The position numbers and the translations under genes are program-made. Under the pieces are notes generated by a model. That model was given only the letters and a program-made list of their open reading frames with translations. It searched no databases and had not been told where the DNA came from. 64,000 nt of DNA. Source: Homalodisca vitripennis (taxonomy: Eukaryota > Arthropoda > Insecta > Hemiptera > Cicadellidae). The stretch is taken from contig NC_060212.1 in assembly GCF_021130785.1 (NCBI RefSeq), positions 147,523,501-147,587,500 on the forward strand, written 5' to 3'. Shown here one piece after another: positions 1 to 12,676 of this stretch; the first letter of the stretch is position 1; the number at the start of each line of letters is the position of its first letter.

Positions 1-2140
1 GTGCGTAGAATAGCGGTTTATAGGTTATCTTGGTTAGTGATAGTAGTGAATCTATTAAATATAGGTTCTACTACCCATCACTACCTTTCCTAGATTGCAA
101 ACGTATATTTTGCATCCTATAAGCCGCATAGGTTTGTGATCCTATTCCTAAAATTAATAATTCGGTTCGTAGAATATGTTATATCGCGGTTAGTGATAGT
201 AGTGTATCTATTAAATATAGGTTCTACTACCCATCACTACCTTTCCTAGTTTGCAAACGTATATTTTGCATCCTATAAGCCGCATAGGCTTGTTATCCTA
301 TTCCTAAAATTAATAATTTGGTGCGTAGGATAGGTTAACATCAGTTTATAGGTTATCGCGGTTAGTGACAGTAGTGTATCTATTCACTATAGGTTCTACT
401 ACCTTTTCTAGTTTGCAAACGTATATTTTGCATCCTATAAGTCGCATAGGTTTGTGGTCCTACTCCTAAAATTAATAATTCGGTGCGTAGGATAGGTTAA
501 CATCAGCTTATAGGTTATCGCGATTAGTGGCAGCAGTTTATCTATTACTATGTAGGATCTACTATCCATTACTACCTTTCCTAGTTTGCAAACGTATATT
601 TTGCATCCTATAAGCCGCATAGGTTTGTTATCCTACTCCTAAAATTAATAATTCGGTGCGTAGGATAGGTCTACAGCAGCTTATAGGTTATCGCGATTAG
701 TGACAGTAGTGTATCTATTAAATAAAGGATCTACTATCAATCACTACCATTCCTAGTTTGCAAACGTATATTTTGCATCCTATAAGCCGCATAGGTTTGT
801 TATCCTACTCCTAAAATTAATAATTCGGTGCGTAGGATAGGTCTACAGCAGCTTATAGGTTATCGCGGTTAGTGACAGTAGTGTATCTATTCACTATAGG
901 TTCTACTACCTTTTCTAGTTTGCAAACGTATATTTTGCATCCTATAAGCCGCATAGGTTTGTTATCCTACTCCTAAAATTAATAATTCGGTGCGTAGGAT
1001 AGGTCTACAGCAGCTTATAGGTTATCGCGGTTAGTGACAGTAGTGTATCTATTCACTATAGGTTCTACTACCTTTTCTAGTTTGCAAACGTATATTTTGC
1101 ATCCTATAAGTCGCATAGGTTTGTGGTCCTACTCCTAAAATTAATAATTCGGTGCGTAGGATAGGTTAACATCAGCTTATAGGTTATCGCGATTAGTGGC
1201 AGCAGTTTATCTATTAAATGTAGGATCTACTATCCATTACTACCTTTCCTAGTTTGCAAACGTATATTTTGCATCCTATAAGCCGCATAGGTTTGTTATC
1301 CTACTCCTAAAATTAATAATTCGGTGCGTAGGATAGGTCTACAGCAGCTTATAGGTTATCGCGATTAGTGACAGCAGTGTATCTATTAAATAAAGGATCT
1401 ACTATCAATCACTACCTTTCCTAGTTTGCAAACGTATATTTTGCATCCTATAAGCCGCATAGGTTTGTTATCCTACTCCTAAAATTAATAATTCGGTGCG
1501 TAGGATAGGTCTACAGCAGCTTATAGGTTATCGCGATTAGTGACAGCAGTGTATCTATTAAATAAAGGATCTACTATCAATCACTACCTTTCCTAGTTTG
1601 CAAACGTATAGTTTGCATCCTATAAGTCGCATAGGTTTGTGGTCCTACTCCTAAAATTAATAATTCGGTGCGTAGGATAGGTTAACAGCAGCTTATAGGT
1701 TATCGCGATTAGTGACAGTAGTGTATCTATTAAATGTAGGATCTACTATCCATTACTACCTTTCCTAGTTTGCAAACGTATATTTTGCATCCTATAAGCC
1801 GCATAGGTTTGTTATCCTACTCCTAAAATTAATAATTCGGTGCGTAGGATAGGTTAACATCAGCTTATAGGTTATCGCGATTAGTGGACAGCAGTTTTAT
1901 CTATTAAATGTAGGATCTACTATCCATTACTACCTTTCCTAGTTTGCAAACGTATATTTTGCATCCTATAAGCCGCATAGGTTTGTTATCCTACTCCTAA
2001 AATTAATAATTCGGTGCGTAGGATAGGTCAACAGCAGCTTATAGGTTATCGCGATTAGTGACAGTAGTGTATCTATTAAATATAGGATCTACTATCAATC
2101 ACTACCTTTCCTAGTTTGCAAACGTATAGTTTGCATCCTA
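1..2140. repeat. Tandem satellite array, ~172-bp monomer with 162-bp and ~156-bp variants
   Basis: About twelve head-to-tail monomers run off the left edge. Using the motif CGGTGCGTAGGATAGG as phase mark, units start near 163, 319, 481, 654, 826, 988, 1150, 1322, 1494, 1666, 1838 and 2012, so spacings are mostly 172-174 bp with several 162-bp units and one of about 156 bp. The 162-bp units share the same internal change around TATTCACTATAGG, so the length variants are heritable subtypes. Each monomer holds several dyads: CCTAT/ATAGG around AAGCCGC, TGCAA/TTGCA around ACGTATATT, and ATCCTAC/GTAGGAT across the monomer junction. A nucleosome-sized AT-rich unit fits heterochromatic or centromeric satellite; the location is inference. 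No coding capacity. Confidence 0.95.
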
Positions 2141-2390
2141 TAAGCCGTATAAGCTTGTTATTCTATTCTTAAAATTATTAGTTTGATGCATAAGATAGGT
2201 TAGGCGTAGCTACATGGTCCATCTACTAGATATAGCCTATATAAACCTTTCTAATAGCTCACATTCATATGTTTTGCATACTGTAAGTCGTGTAGGCCTA
2301 ATAGCCTAAGCTTAAAGTTATTGGTCGACGCCAGGATAGGCTAGGAATTTAATTAGGTTATCTAGGTAGCAGCATTGTTTACAAATATAT
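2141..2390. repeat. Degenerate edge monomers of the satellite
   Basis: Two further units can be traced with heavy divergence: the TATAAGCC...ATAAG segment near 2141, then CATATGTTTTGCATACTGTAAG near 2266 and CCAGGATAGGCTAGG near 2331. Similarity fades after about 2390. Outer monomers decaying while inner ones stay alike is expected where unequal exchange homogenises the array interior but not its edge. Confidence 0.75.
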
Positions 2391-5300
2391 TAGTCATCGG
2401 CTTAGCAACAGACACTGAAGGAACTAGCAGACGATACAGGGACCGGTTCGAGTCAACGGCTGTGGAATAGAAGATCTCGCGGACCACCGATATTAAAAAT
2501 CTGTTTTCTCTCACGCAAAAATTATTACGGAATAGACGTCGTTACGATAGAATTTAATTCTAAAATTTTATTTTATTTTAGAACGGGGCATTGACAGTTC
2601 TAATCAACAATTATTTAGGTGAAATATATCGCGAAATATAGAACAGAAAACGGTGATGATATCGTTCCATTGAAGAGTGCGAATAACTAAATTCGCTCTG
2701 AACGAGTCTGAGTTTTTCCGTTCACTTACGTTTTAACCTTGTTTACGATCTCGATCTCTAACAGCGTACTGTGAGGGCGCGGGTAAGATACAAATATAAG
2801 GCGATACCACAACCCTGGAATAGAACCCAGCACGACTGCAACTATCAGGGCAGACGATATAAAAAGCGATTATACCGAAACACCTCACAATATTGCTACG
2901 TTAATAACGGTAGTATTGGCTATATTTCCCAAAACATTACTAATATTCACTCTGCATTTGTTTTGCATTAATGGTTAAACAAATTCACAAAACTTAATGA
3001 CACTCATATAGTAGTAAAATAAAGTCAAGTAAAGTTTCATTTGTTAAGGTATAGACACAGTTTAGTTTCAGATCTGTAAAATAATTTTAAGCATGTCTAG
3101 ATCGTAGTATAAGACGTTTAAACCACTAAACGCTAATTACTGTAAAGTATATATACATGTATACCGAACTAAAAGTTTAGTTTTTTAGTTCTGTTCTTAC
3201 CCGCTCAGTTGATATATTAATCCTATTATCGTAACAATAATTCTTCATTAATTGATGATCTGAGTGTAACGCATTCAACATATTATTTATGACTAAAACA
3301 TCTATATGTTTATTTTTATTTTCGTAAGGAAATCAACTTTTACCTTTAGACCGAATATTTTGGTTGGTAGTTGTTGTAGAGGGATTAATGAATGGCAAAA
3401 GGATAAATGGTAGTAAATCAGTGGTTATGGGATGTTTGTGCTGGCTATTACTAAAGTAGGGTAAACGCTTCCACTGTTTTATTCATTTGCTATATATTTT
3501 ATTGGATAGAATGTTTTGTTTCAATTTCAATTTGTTCTGCTTGAGCCAATAGCCTTAAAATATATATTGCATAATTTGTACTGATGCGTAAAAATATGTG
3601 AGTAAAATTTTGTAATATATTTAACAACTTACTAATATATTACTTGGTTTATGTTACAATTATACATTTGAGTGATGATATGAAACTGTTGGTAGTCCCT
3701 AGGTCCCTACGTATTATTTAACAGTTAAATACAATTCATTTCAATATTACGACACAAAATTAAACAATAAAATAAAAATCCATGTAGTGTTGCAGTAAGA
3801 ATTCAGTTAATATATTACTAGATAAAAATATTTTATATTGAGCTTAGTAGTGATTTAAGTTAGTTTTAATTACTAATATGGTGAATAGTCTATTTACTTC
3901 TTGATATTATTTTACCAAGAAAATCAGTAAAAGTTCCAATCACAAAAAGTTTGACTTGAAATAACCTAAGATTTACTGATCTTACTATTGGTATGATGTA
4001 ATGGTATTTATTATACTATACTATTATATATAGTATAATATTATAGTATATATACATTATACTTACTAAATACATTATACTAAATAAGTATAATGCACTA
4101 TACATTTAGGTATAGTGTATGTATAGTGTACAGTAAACAATGTTTGTGCACAGTTTCACCTTAGAACGCCTTTTATGCGCTACAAAAGTGCCCATCCACG
4201 TGTTATTTTCAGACAAAAACTCACTTTTACCGACAATAAATGTCTCCCAGCACAGCGTTGCGCCCCAAACTGGACCGTGTAATAGCACAGGTTGTTTACC
4301 TCAGTGGATTTATATAACTGAGAGCCTAAACATCACGCTTTATACGTCAGAGATATCTTAAAGCGTTGCATAACTTCTCACATACTATAAATGCATAGCT
4401 ATTTAAATGTTTATTTCTTATTTGCGCTATGATTAAACTGAGCAGTATAAACAATATCATTTAAAACTAATGTGTAATGCTAAACATAAAATGTAAGTAC
4501 ATCTTAAAGCAACCTTAAGATGCATAAAATGTAGGAACATACCTAAGTCTACCTGTTTTGTAAATATTTTTTAAGATAAATTAATAATTATCAAGAATTA
4601 ATGTGATCTGTAAATTCGTGTGAGTTAACTAAATGACAGTTCTATGTATAAGTTTATGCGATGACTTCTATATTAGAACACTGACGTTGCATACAGTTGT
4701 AATGATGTACTATTAATTTTTTTTATCTGGCATTAGCAGTAAGTGAATGTTAATTAAGGAAATATGAATATATGTCTAAATTAATAAAAGATGATTTTGA
4801 AAAAGACTGCTATTTTATAACTCACAATTTTACTGGTGGAGGATCAACGGGAAAGTGTCAAGTATCCACTTCAACCCCCTGACTGCACCAGACCCATAAC
4901 GTTAAGCGTCCAAACAGGACTGGGAATGGCAAATCTACATGTCAGTGTCAGTGATCAAGTACGAATTCATCAAGTGTCAGAGACAGTTATTAGGTTAATC
5001 ATCACTCGGTGCTATTGGCTGATAAAAATCAGAAAGTCGAAACTCTAATTGGCTAAAGATCTCTATCTGTTCGACAAAAACATTCGGTAGTCTACTTTAA
5101 GCCAGTGAGTAATAATCTTTAACAGTCCTCCTTTTTTAATCACATGGAATCAAAATCCATCACGTCTAAAGGCTTATGTTGGAATGACGTTGGGTAGGTT
5201 CAATCGCCGTTTAGATCTTGTATGTCTATCGAATATTCCATTCCTCTTCACCTCCAGGGTTGTTAGATGGACGTAAAACTTAGTTAGATGGAGTGTGCCA

Positions 5301-5714
5301 CACCAAGTGTTACATAACAGCCTTTATTCATTCATAGAGACAGAAATCCAATCATACAGAATATAAATGATTACATCCTCCCGATAGAACAGAGACAAAT
5401 TGTTAGATCCTACTGAGTAATAAGACACTAATGACGTTATGCCAGGCCTGGATATGCACTACCATAGAACTAATTGTTGTCTGTACAGAAAAGAAGTTTC
5501 ATGTGAAATCAGAAGTATTCTTTAACTTATTTGTTCAGCGAGTTTGTTTATATAGTGGTTTTAAAATCATTATTGGGTAAGAGTTAAATAATTGTACTAG
5601 CCTCTGAAATTAGTGAAGGTTAGGAGAAATTAAAAGTAGTAATTCAAAACTTGGTTAAATTCAAACAAGTAATTTGAACTACCGTCAAACTTCGCCTGGT
5701 AAAATAAGACATTC

Positions 5715-5719
<5 letters not shown>
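2391..5719. other. No gene recognised; unique-looking AT-rich DNA
   Basis: The first 400 bp next to the satellite are GC-richer and may be another old repeat. Short open frames at 2771-2971 (no ATG start) and at 4140-4361 / 4106-4288 (opposite strands over the same GC-richer patch) match nothing I know and lack supporting signals. Nothing else supportable is visible. Confidence 0.5.
4009..4135. repeat. Cluster of short TATAGTATA-type palindromes
   Basis: The stretch is built from overlapping inverted copies of ATTATAC / GTATAAT and ACTATAC / GTATAGT, such as TAGTATAATATTATAGTATA. It can fold into several alternative hairpins. It sits just before a GC-richer patch at 4140-4340. It may be the remnant of an AT-rich MITE or a slippage-prone tract. 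Confidence 0.6.
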
Positions 5720-5753
<34 letters not shown>

Positions 5754-5766
5754 TTGCTATGTTATC

Positions 5767-5818
<52 letters not shown>
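5720..5818. repeat. T29 tract followed by (TA)24 microsatellite
   Basis: A run of 29 T at 5720-5748 is followed after 22 bp by an uninterrupted TA dinucleotide run at 5771-5818. A T-tract could be the poly(A) tail of a minus-strand retroposon, but no LINE or SINE body was recognised to the left. Confidence 0.95.
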
Positions 5819-5822
<4 letters not shown>

Positions 5823-8800
5823 TTGAGTTTCACCATCCTTAAAATAGGTATCATTGGGAATTTCTATTAAGTAACGAAATAAGTCTAAAACATTTGATTT
5901 TATTTGTAGCGAAAGGAATGCAACATGAGTACCTTATTGCAGTCTTAGTTATTATGATAGTTGAAGTTTTATCTCACTAACACCAATTTGGTGTTTCAGA
6001 TAAAGTAAAGGTTTTTATGAAAGTTTTATAATGGCACTTTAAAATAAATCAGGAAATTATAAATATATAATGATATGACATCGTTTTATCGGTGATCGAA
6101 GGAAATTAGTTTATTGAATGCTTGAGGCTACAATATCTGATTCAATTGTTGTAAATTGTAATCAGGCAGTATTTGTATTATTAGGGTTGAAAGTGTAACA
6201 AAGCCCGCTCTGTATAAATATGTAAAGTCATTCACAATCTATCTTTGTTTCCTTAGGAATAACGTTATTGTATGGAACGTAAAGATTCTATATTGTTATT
6301 CATCAGATATATATTTTTACATGTTTCTCAATACTGATAAAAACTTTAAATCATGCGAAATGTTTCTTCTGTAACGTCACGTTGCCTTTTAATCAAATTA
6401 GTAGAATCATGACTAGATTAGAACATAATACAACACAAATGATTAAACACATGCAGTCAAAGATGAGCCGAGTTGTGTGAGATTCAGACATAGTTACAAG
6501 TTCTGTCGTTAATCAAGCAGACTTAGGTCTCTGCTCTGCAGGAAACAACAGTCGGCTTAATTTATACGGGCGCAATTCCTTCTCCACTCTATATACTCGT
6601 ATTTGCTTTCAAGCTCCAATTGCATCCTTTTACGCTCTAGCTGTTTTAATGATTGTCATGCTAAAACGATAATGTAGGATATAAATGTTATGTTCAATTT
6701 TACTGTCACACGATGTCGAGACAGTAACTAGACTGCATGTTGTAACCGGTTAACATATGGACGAAGGCATCAGCTCCACTAAACTCTGTGGTTGACACAA
6801 CATGTAATCAAACATAAACATTAAATTTCCACTCGTGAAGACAAAGTTTATAAATTTGTACAGTAATTGAGAGTAATGTTTTAAGAAATTACTTAAAATT
6901 GATCTTACAGGCCTAGTAAACATAGTAGCATTTTCATGTGGTTTTCATACAAATATATTTTAGGAGCATAGGGTAAATTTCGTTTTATCGGAATTTAGAA
7001 AAATTTTCTTAAAAATCTTAAGCTTCGGACACCTTAATTTTGGTGGAAGTTCAAATGGGAGCTCATCAAAAGTCATAAAAATATAAAACGTTAATATTTA
7101 TTTTAGATCATATATTTTTGAGCTTGACACACATAGAAGCAACCGTTAGACTCGTAATGAAAGTTAAATCAGCATCAGCAAAGCATATACATACTCTGAT
7201 ACCAGTGATGCGAATTTATCTAGCTATTTTACGATGTTATACATTTTTTATATATCTCACAGTTGTTTTAAATATACCCAGCTAGGTAAAACATAATCTG
7301 AGAAAATATTATTGTGTTATATTTAAAAAAAATGTTTATACCCGTTTTGACCTCCACCAAAATTAGCGCGGATGACAATCAATTAAATTTACTAAGGGAA
7401 ATTTCTCTATAAATTTCAATATAAACTAGGATCAGTGATTATACCATGGAAATAGGCTCCCGGTACCTAGAATACTATCATACAAATGTACATGTAACAG
7501 CATAAAATAGAATATAGACGTTTGTCCTTTTTATACCCTTCTGTCAGAAATATGAGGAGACATTTTGCTTTTTTACAAATGACAGAATCATCCGGATGTG
7601 GTAAATAAAAATATTATTGAAACGGCTTTATATAAATATTATTTTGTATTGATATCTTATTTTTTACAACATAAATTTACAGGTGTTATTTTATTTGACT
7701 ATAGGTTTAAAATGTATCGTTTTATAGATGCGTCAATCTATGCCAATTGATGGATTGAAACATTTATTTTTTACAACAATTTCAATAAAAAAATACAAAT
7801 ATTTCACCTTTTTACTTGGATTACATAAGTCTAGAAAATATAAATTAAATGATTCTGTATATGTTGTATGAATTTCAACAAAACATGTATGGGAGAGCAC
7901 AAAAAGGTATTATTTATAAAATCTCGGAGGCATAATTTACTCATAGTTATAACAAATTAGTAAGATGTAGTAAAAGATTGATTGTGTTAGTATTGAGAGT
8001 TAGTACTCAGAAAACTACTACAACACAGGGTTTTGTTCATTTACACTTGACAAGAATACTCGTACAATCGGAGTAATTAAAAATTCCACTAATTCTATCC
8101 TCAATAACTTCAACAGAAAGATATAAATTCAAATACAATTGAATATTCCAATATTTGTTATTTGTTTCAAAGTCAAACGAGAAACACTTGTGTCCACCGG
8201 TTTTTAGTGATCGCCCCTATCATTTGCAATACGAGTACCCACATACCGTAATTTGTTAAATACCTTTAACAGCCTATATATAAAGGTGTATGTATTTATA
8301 GGTCCGGAAATTGTATTATGAATAACATTCTATTTGAAAATAATTATTAATTTGTTACGTTTATATTACTTTTTATAGTGTTGACATTGTAAATTTGTGA
8401 TATTTAGAAGCTAGTGGCTACTATGTCCTTGCACAGAAATCTCAAGTCATGTGAGGTTATTTATGCACATATTTTTTGTTCTTACGCAGTATGCGTAGTA
8501 AGCATACTTATATTATTGGCTTAAATTATTATTATTATAATTAGGTAAAAATTTTATTTTTTCGCCTTTCCGTCTTTGTAATGTTCTCATTTGTTAGTGT
8601 TCCTTCATATACTCAAATTTAGGTATCAGTGAAATAATTTAGTGTAAGACATAGAAGTAAATTTTTGTGTACAATTATACAAATATTAGCTATGTTTTAT
8701 TTTATGTCATTTAAAACATATAACGCATATCCCTGAAAATGTGTGTATTTTAGCTGAATTAATAACAAAAATTAATATGTTAAAAGGGGTTATTATTTCT

Positions 8801-11062
8801 TTTAATCTTACTTGTTATTCTTAGTTAAATGGGATTTGGAAATTTGACAAGAAGTGTTTCGAGCATTTATAAATTTGATAAGTATTATTATAACATATTT
8901 TAATTTATTTCCAAACTAATACTTTTGGCCAATTTAGTGGAAGAGAAAGCGGTATCTAAATTATTGTTTAGTACTTAAAATTGGGGAAATTGCAAGTGGT
9001 TATGTGTACATTAATGTGCAAAATTGAACTGTCGTGGTGTACTAGAATGACAAGACTGGTCTATGGTTTGGCGGTCTATGCACACACCCATGACAATAGT
9101 TCTGGTGGTTCAGACACCTTCATGTAGCTTACTGCCTAATTCAGAGATACGTATTATATCTGGTATGCAGACCTCGGGGAGGCTTATTTCCCTGACTCCA
9201 CTTTAATAGCCGTAAACGTTTTCATTATCAAATGAACTTTTATGGGATTATTACAAATGTTAGTCATAATAAACAAATACTGACGTATCTCAATATAGAA
9301 GACACCTTATTGTCAAAAGAGTACTGAAATTAAAAATTTTTTCAGAACTAAGTAGTCTTCTTTAATTATTAATATAAATAATATAAACTACTTAAAGGCA
9401 CACCCACACATACATGAACATACATACCAACATGCAATAAAAAAACGATCATTTGGTCTAATGGACGGCCAACAGTGGACAGACACGTGCCTGTAACTAC
9501 AATACAGCAATGTGATGGATGCAGAATCAAACTTTTAAATATAAAAAGTTAAACTAAATAAAATCATTTATTAGCGATTGCTGAGGCCACCACCGCTGTC
9601 GATGGCAGGCTTGTTATTCAAATCCGACAATGCACGTTTATATCCCGGGGATTTTCAAGAATAAACAAGTTAACACGACTGGACTGTCAATAAATCAGTC
9701 GGGGCCAGAACATTGACAAACTCTGATTGTATCTCATGAAATAGGAATGTTTTCATTACTTTTATTTATAGTATTTTCGACTTGACTTTGTAGGAAAGTT
9801 TCAATTATAGATATTTATTACATATTTTTCTATTTACCGTTGGCATTCTTAGTAGAAATACACAAAAATGTACTATTTTAAACGGTACTCAATGGATTTA
9901 TAAGTATTTAGAGGTTATTGATAAGAAATTGGTATAGATTCGGGGCCTACAAATTAAATAGAACAATGCGAAGAAAAATACCCAAAAAATCTGGCTATGT
10001 AGTAATCACACCTGAAGAAGCAAGAATACTGACGCGGTAGTTTATAATTTAAGATATGAATATTTTAATTGAGTGGTGTACACGTATCGGAGAGATTTTT
10101 AAATAAACTATTACAGATAAGAAAGCATATGACGTTTTAACAGTATTGAACTCTTTTAGGTTAAGTGGTTTTTTAAGTATGTGTTAAACTGTATGCTTAA
10201 AAAAGCGTATGTTCATTAAACAGAAGTTAATATAGCAGTAAGTGCTTACAGTTTGTGAACAACGGATGCAGAATTTTTTAAAAATACTTGAGTTTTGTAT
10301 ATTTTTGGACAGTATGGTTAAATGAATTGTATAAAGAGTAAAATATACTCTAATTACAGACATTCCAATAAACACAAAATGAGTTTCTCACTAATTATAA
10401 AACAGTGAAATGCCATTTCACTGCCAAAGAAGTTTAGAAATGTCATTTGTTAATCTAAGTTTTTCGTAGGCTATAATATTTATTGGTTTCAATAATTAAC
10501 TAAGAAAATCTAAATTTAATTGAACTACATGTTAAAATCAACTCTGTTTTCGTCTTAACTTAATTGAAAGCGTTAAGTGGTATGCGAATAACAAAAAACT
10601 TGGCATTATAAAAAGGTTTGGTCTTTGAATTATTGAAACCACTGGGTAGTATAATTATTAGGTTTTTAAATATTTACACATAAGCAAACATTAAATTATG
10701 TAGGTTCCTTTGGATAGAACTAGTATGCTTGCACATTATTTTACGTATGTTCATTGCAGACTGGGCAGAAAAAATCTCTGTGCCCACATAATATCCTATG
10801 AATGAAGATTATTTGTATAATTAAATTACTGTGTAATAGACGTAGGTCTACAAATTCTCACTCTTTGTATAAAGACTTATGTGATTAAAAAATATTAAAA
10901 CTATTTCCTTTCACATTTACATCTGTCTTGTAAATAATACGATTATACATCATTAGTTGCCGTTAAGATGGAGTAGGAAAGGTAAGTAAAATATTAATTA
11001 GTAAAAGTTTTAGTGTCTCTTATTCAGGCTATACGTTTTAAATTGAAATTAATTGATAGGGT
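5819..11062. other. Long AT-rich interval without recognisable gene
   Basis: No open frame of note. Structure seen: an inverted pair at 7030-7059 and 7341-7370 sharing TAATTTTGGTGGA, with about a 280-bp loop (possible MITE remnant), and the repeat copy at 6470-6545 listed separately. The 63-codon frame at 10184-10375 (minus) has no supporting features. The rest shows nothing I can support. Confidence 0.5.
6470..6545 (+). repeat. Dispersed repeat G, copy 1
   Basis: Aligns with 16190-16280 in the same orientation through AGTTACAAGTTCTG, then TTAATCA and CTCTG...GCTCTG blocks with small gaps. Weaker similarity may continue upstream (AGCCGAGTT versus AGCCAAGTT). Type unknown. Confidence 0.55.
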
Positions 11063-11683
11063 TGTGACGACCCCGGCATATAGTTCTTAGACCAGACCAG
11101 TAACATCGTATGCGGTCTTAATCAGCCAATTTAAAGTATTAAATTATCAGTAATATATTTTATTTTTATTCAGCATAACATCTAATTGTAGTAACGAGTA
11201 ATGAATATATGCAGTCAGACTTATTAGGTTAAGCAGTGCAGGTGGAGAAGATATATAGTTTAATTCAGCACATGAATTGTAAGTCCAAGTCTGTCAGCAG
11301 TAAGCCTGGTAACTTTCCATACCCAGAGCAGCTGCGCAGTTGCTGGGTGGTAAACAGGCAGGAATTTGCTGAGGTAGCGTCTGGAACAACGCTGCTCCCT
11401 GGAGTTCGTTGTTCTGAGTCGCAGTCGTGCCGGGGTTTTGAACGCGTCAAGCTCGCGTGAAATCGCTCTCTGGCTCTCTCTCCCGTTCTAAATTTGTAAT
11501 TGTTGTACTGATTTTAAATTATGTAATAAAATTCAAATTGTTTTCGCAATAAATTAAATTGTTTTATTTGGCCAACCGAGAGGAGCGTTTTTATTATAGC
11601 AACCTGGGCTAGTTTCCATCACCGTGTCCGAGTTAGAACCCGAGAACTTTTAAAATTAAATTACGTGTGGTCGTCACGCCACA
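11063..11683 (+). mobile_element. Solo LTR, probable Gypsy-type retrotransposon
   Basis: This 621-bp segment begins TGTGACGACC and ends GGTCGTCACGCCACA, giving the TG...CA ends of an LTR with near-terminal inverted repeats (GTGACGACC / GGTCGTCAC). It is flanked by GGGT on both sides (11059-11062 and 11684-11687), a 4-bp target-site duplication as typical for Gypsy integrases. It is GC-richer than its surroundings and carries AATAAA signals near 11525 and 11549, as expected for an LTR polyadenylation region. No internal gag-pol sequence lies on either side, so this is a solo LTR left by LTR-LTR recombination. Apparent short ORFs inside on both strands (11236-11460, 11265-11450) are incidental. 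Orientation follows the AATAAA signals. Confidence 0.8.
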
Positions 11684-12008
11684 GGGTTTGCCAATTTAAT
11701 TTGAATGAACTGCTATAGAGTTATTTATTTATTTGACATATACTGTTACATGAAATATTTACATCTAGTATATGATATGTATATGCAAGATAATAAGTGA
11801 AAGAAAAGAAAGACAATCTTAGACACAGACGAGAGGATGAAAATTTGCCTGTAATATGTTTCATTTCCAATGTTTTTAGACTAGAAACCAGTAACCGCAT
11901 TTCTAGCTTTAAAGGAATTAAGAAAAACTTGAGATCTAATGTACACATTGATGAGGTAGGACTTATTCTTTTAAAACTCTTCGTTGCTTTTGTAATTTGA
12001 GACGTGTA
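11684..12008. other. Spacer with overlapping short open frames, unrecognised
   Basis: Open frames exist on both strands (about 66 codons plus at 11797-12000, 110 codons minus at 11721-12053). The minus one runs into the Helitron start and the plus one lacks an ATG at its first position. Neither shows a domain. I treat the stretch as non-coding. Confidence 0.4.
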
Positions 12009-12377
12009 TCTATATATATAAAAATGAAAACTGTTCGTGTGTAACAGCATCACTCACAAACGGCTGGACGGATTCGCCTAATTTTTTTTTTTAATTTGTT
12101 CGTCTTGATCTGTAGAAGGTTATAGGATACTTTTTATCCCTTTCCCGATTCAGGATTCCGCCCCACTGGTTACAGAAATACCCGTAAGAAATGCATTGGG
12201 AGCAAACATATGTTATTAAGTGAAAGAGTCTTTTCAAATTTTTAATCAGCTGTTCTTTGTAAACATATATAATGCGACAAAAAATATATTTATATATAAA
12301 TTTCTTTACACTTATAGTTTTAAAGCATAGAGTAAGCTTAAGAGAAACGACAAATTTTGTTTAAACTGTTTCTGCAA
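12009..12377 (+). mobile_element. Helitron family A, 5' portion
   Basis: Starts TCTATATATATAAAAATG directly after a host A, the canonical Helitron 5' TC end. The first ~275 bp match the Helitron at 59644-60309 almost base for base, including AAACGGCTGGACGGATTCGC and the CAGCTGTTCTTTGTAAAC block. Similarity stops near 12284. The element lacks its own 3' CTAG end here; a second Helitron 5' end follows at 12378. Non-coding as preserved. Confidence 0.85.
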
Positions 12378-12676
12378 TCATAATATATAAAAATGAATGT
12401 TTGTGTGTTTGTCCTTTATAGACTCAGAAACTATTGGACCGATCACTATGAAAATTTGTATTTTTCTATGTAGAAGGTTTATACGCAATGCCCATTGATG
12501 TAACTAACCACCAGGCTGTACTGCAAGATATAAAAGTTATCAAAGCGCCTGCACATTATAAACTGCAATTACAACACAGTAGTTACGTATATTAAAATAT
12601 ACAAACACTATTTGAAGGCAAAGAAATATACGGGCAAAGCTTAAGAGACGCGTGCGAAGCCGCGGGAAACAGCTAG
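12378..12676 (+). mobile_element. Short non-autonomous Helitron family B, 299 bp
   Basis: Begins TCATAATATATAAAAATG after a host A and ends GCCGCGGGAAACAGCTAG before a host T, giving TC...CTAG with a GC-rich 3' subterminal segment, the hallmarks of Helitrons. There are no inverted repeats or target-site duplication, as expected for rolling-circle transposons. An internal segment (about 12530-12612, GCGCCTGCACATT...ACACTATTTGAAGG) recurs on the minus strand at 17880-17965 beside a helicase remnant, so a coding relative once existed in this genome. Confidence 0.85.

Noticed and set aside
1..2140. CENP-B-box-like or telomere-like content in the satellite
   Set aside because: TTCGGTGCGTAGG lacks the fixed CENP-B positions, and no TTAGG array is present.
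2398..2465. GGCTTAG...GGTTCGAGTC spacing like A and B boxes of a tRNA or SINE
   Set aside because: The arms do not pair as a tRNA (TpsiC stem fails) and no second copy or tail was seen.
4106..4361. Overlapping 60- and 73-codon ORFs; the minus one vaguely resembles a transposase (WMGTF.AHKR)
   Set aside because: The resemblance is too short and too weak, and no element ends surround it.
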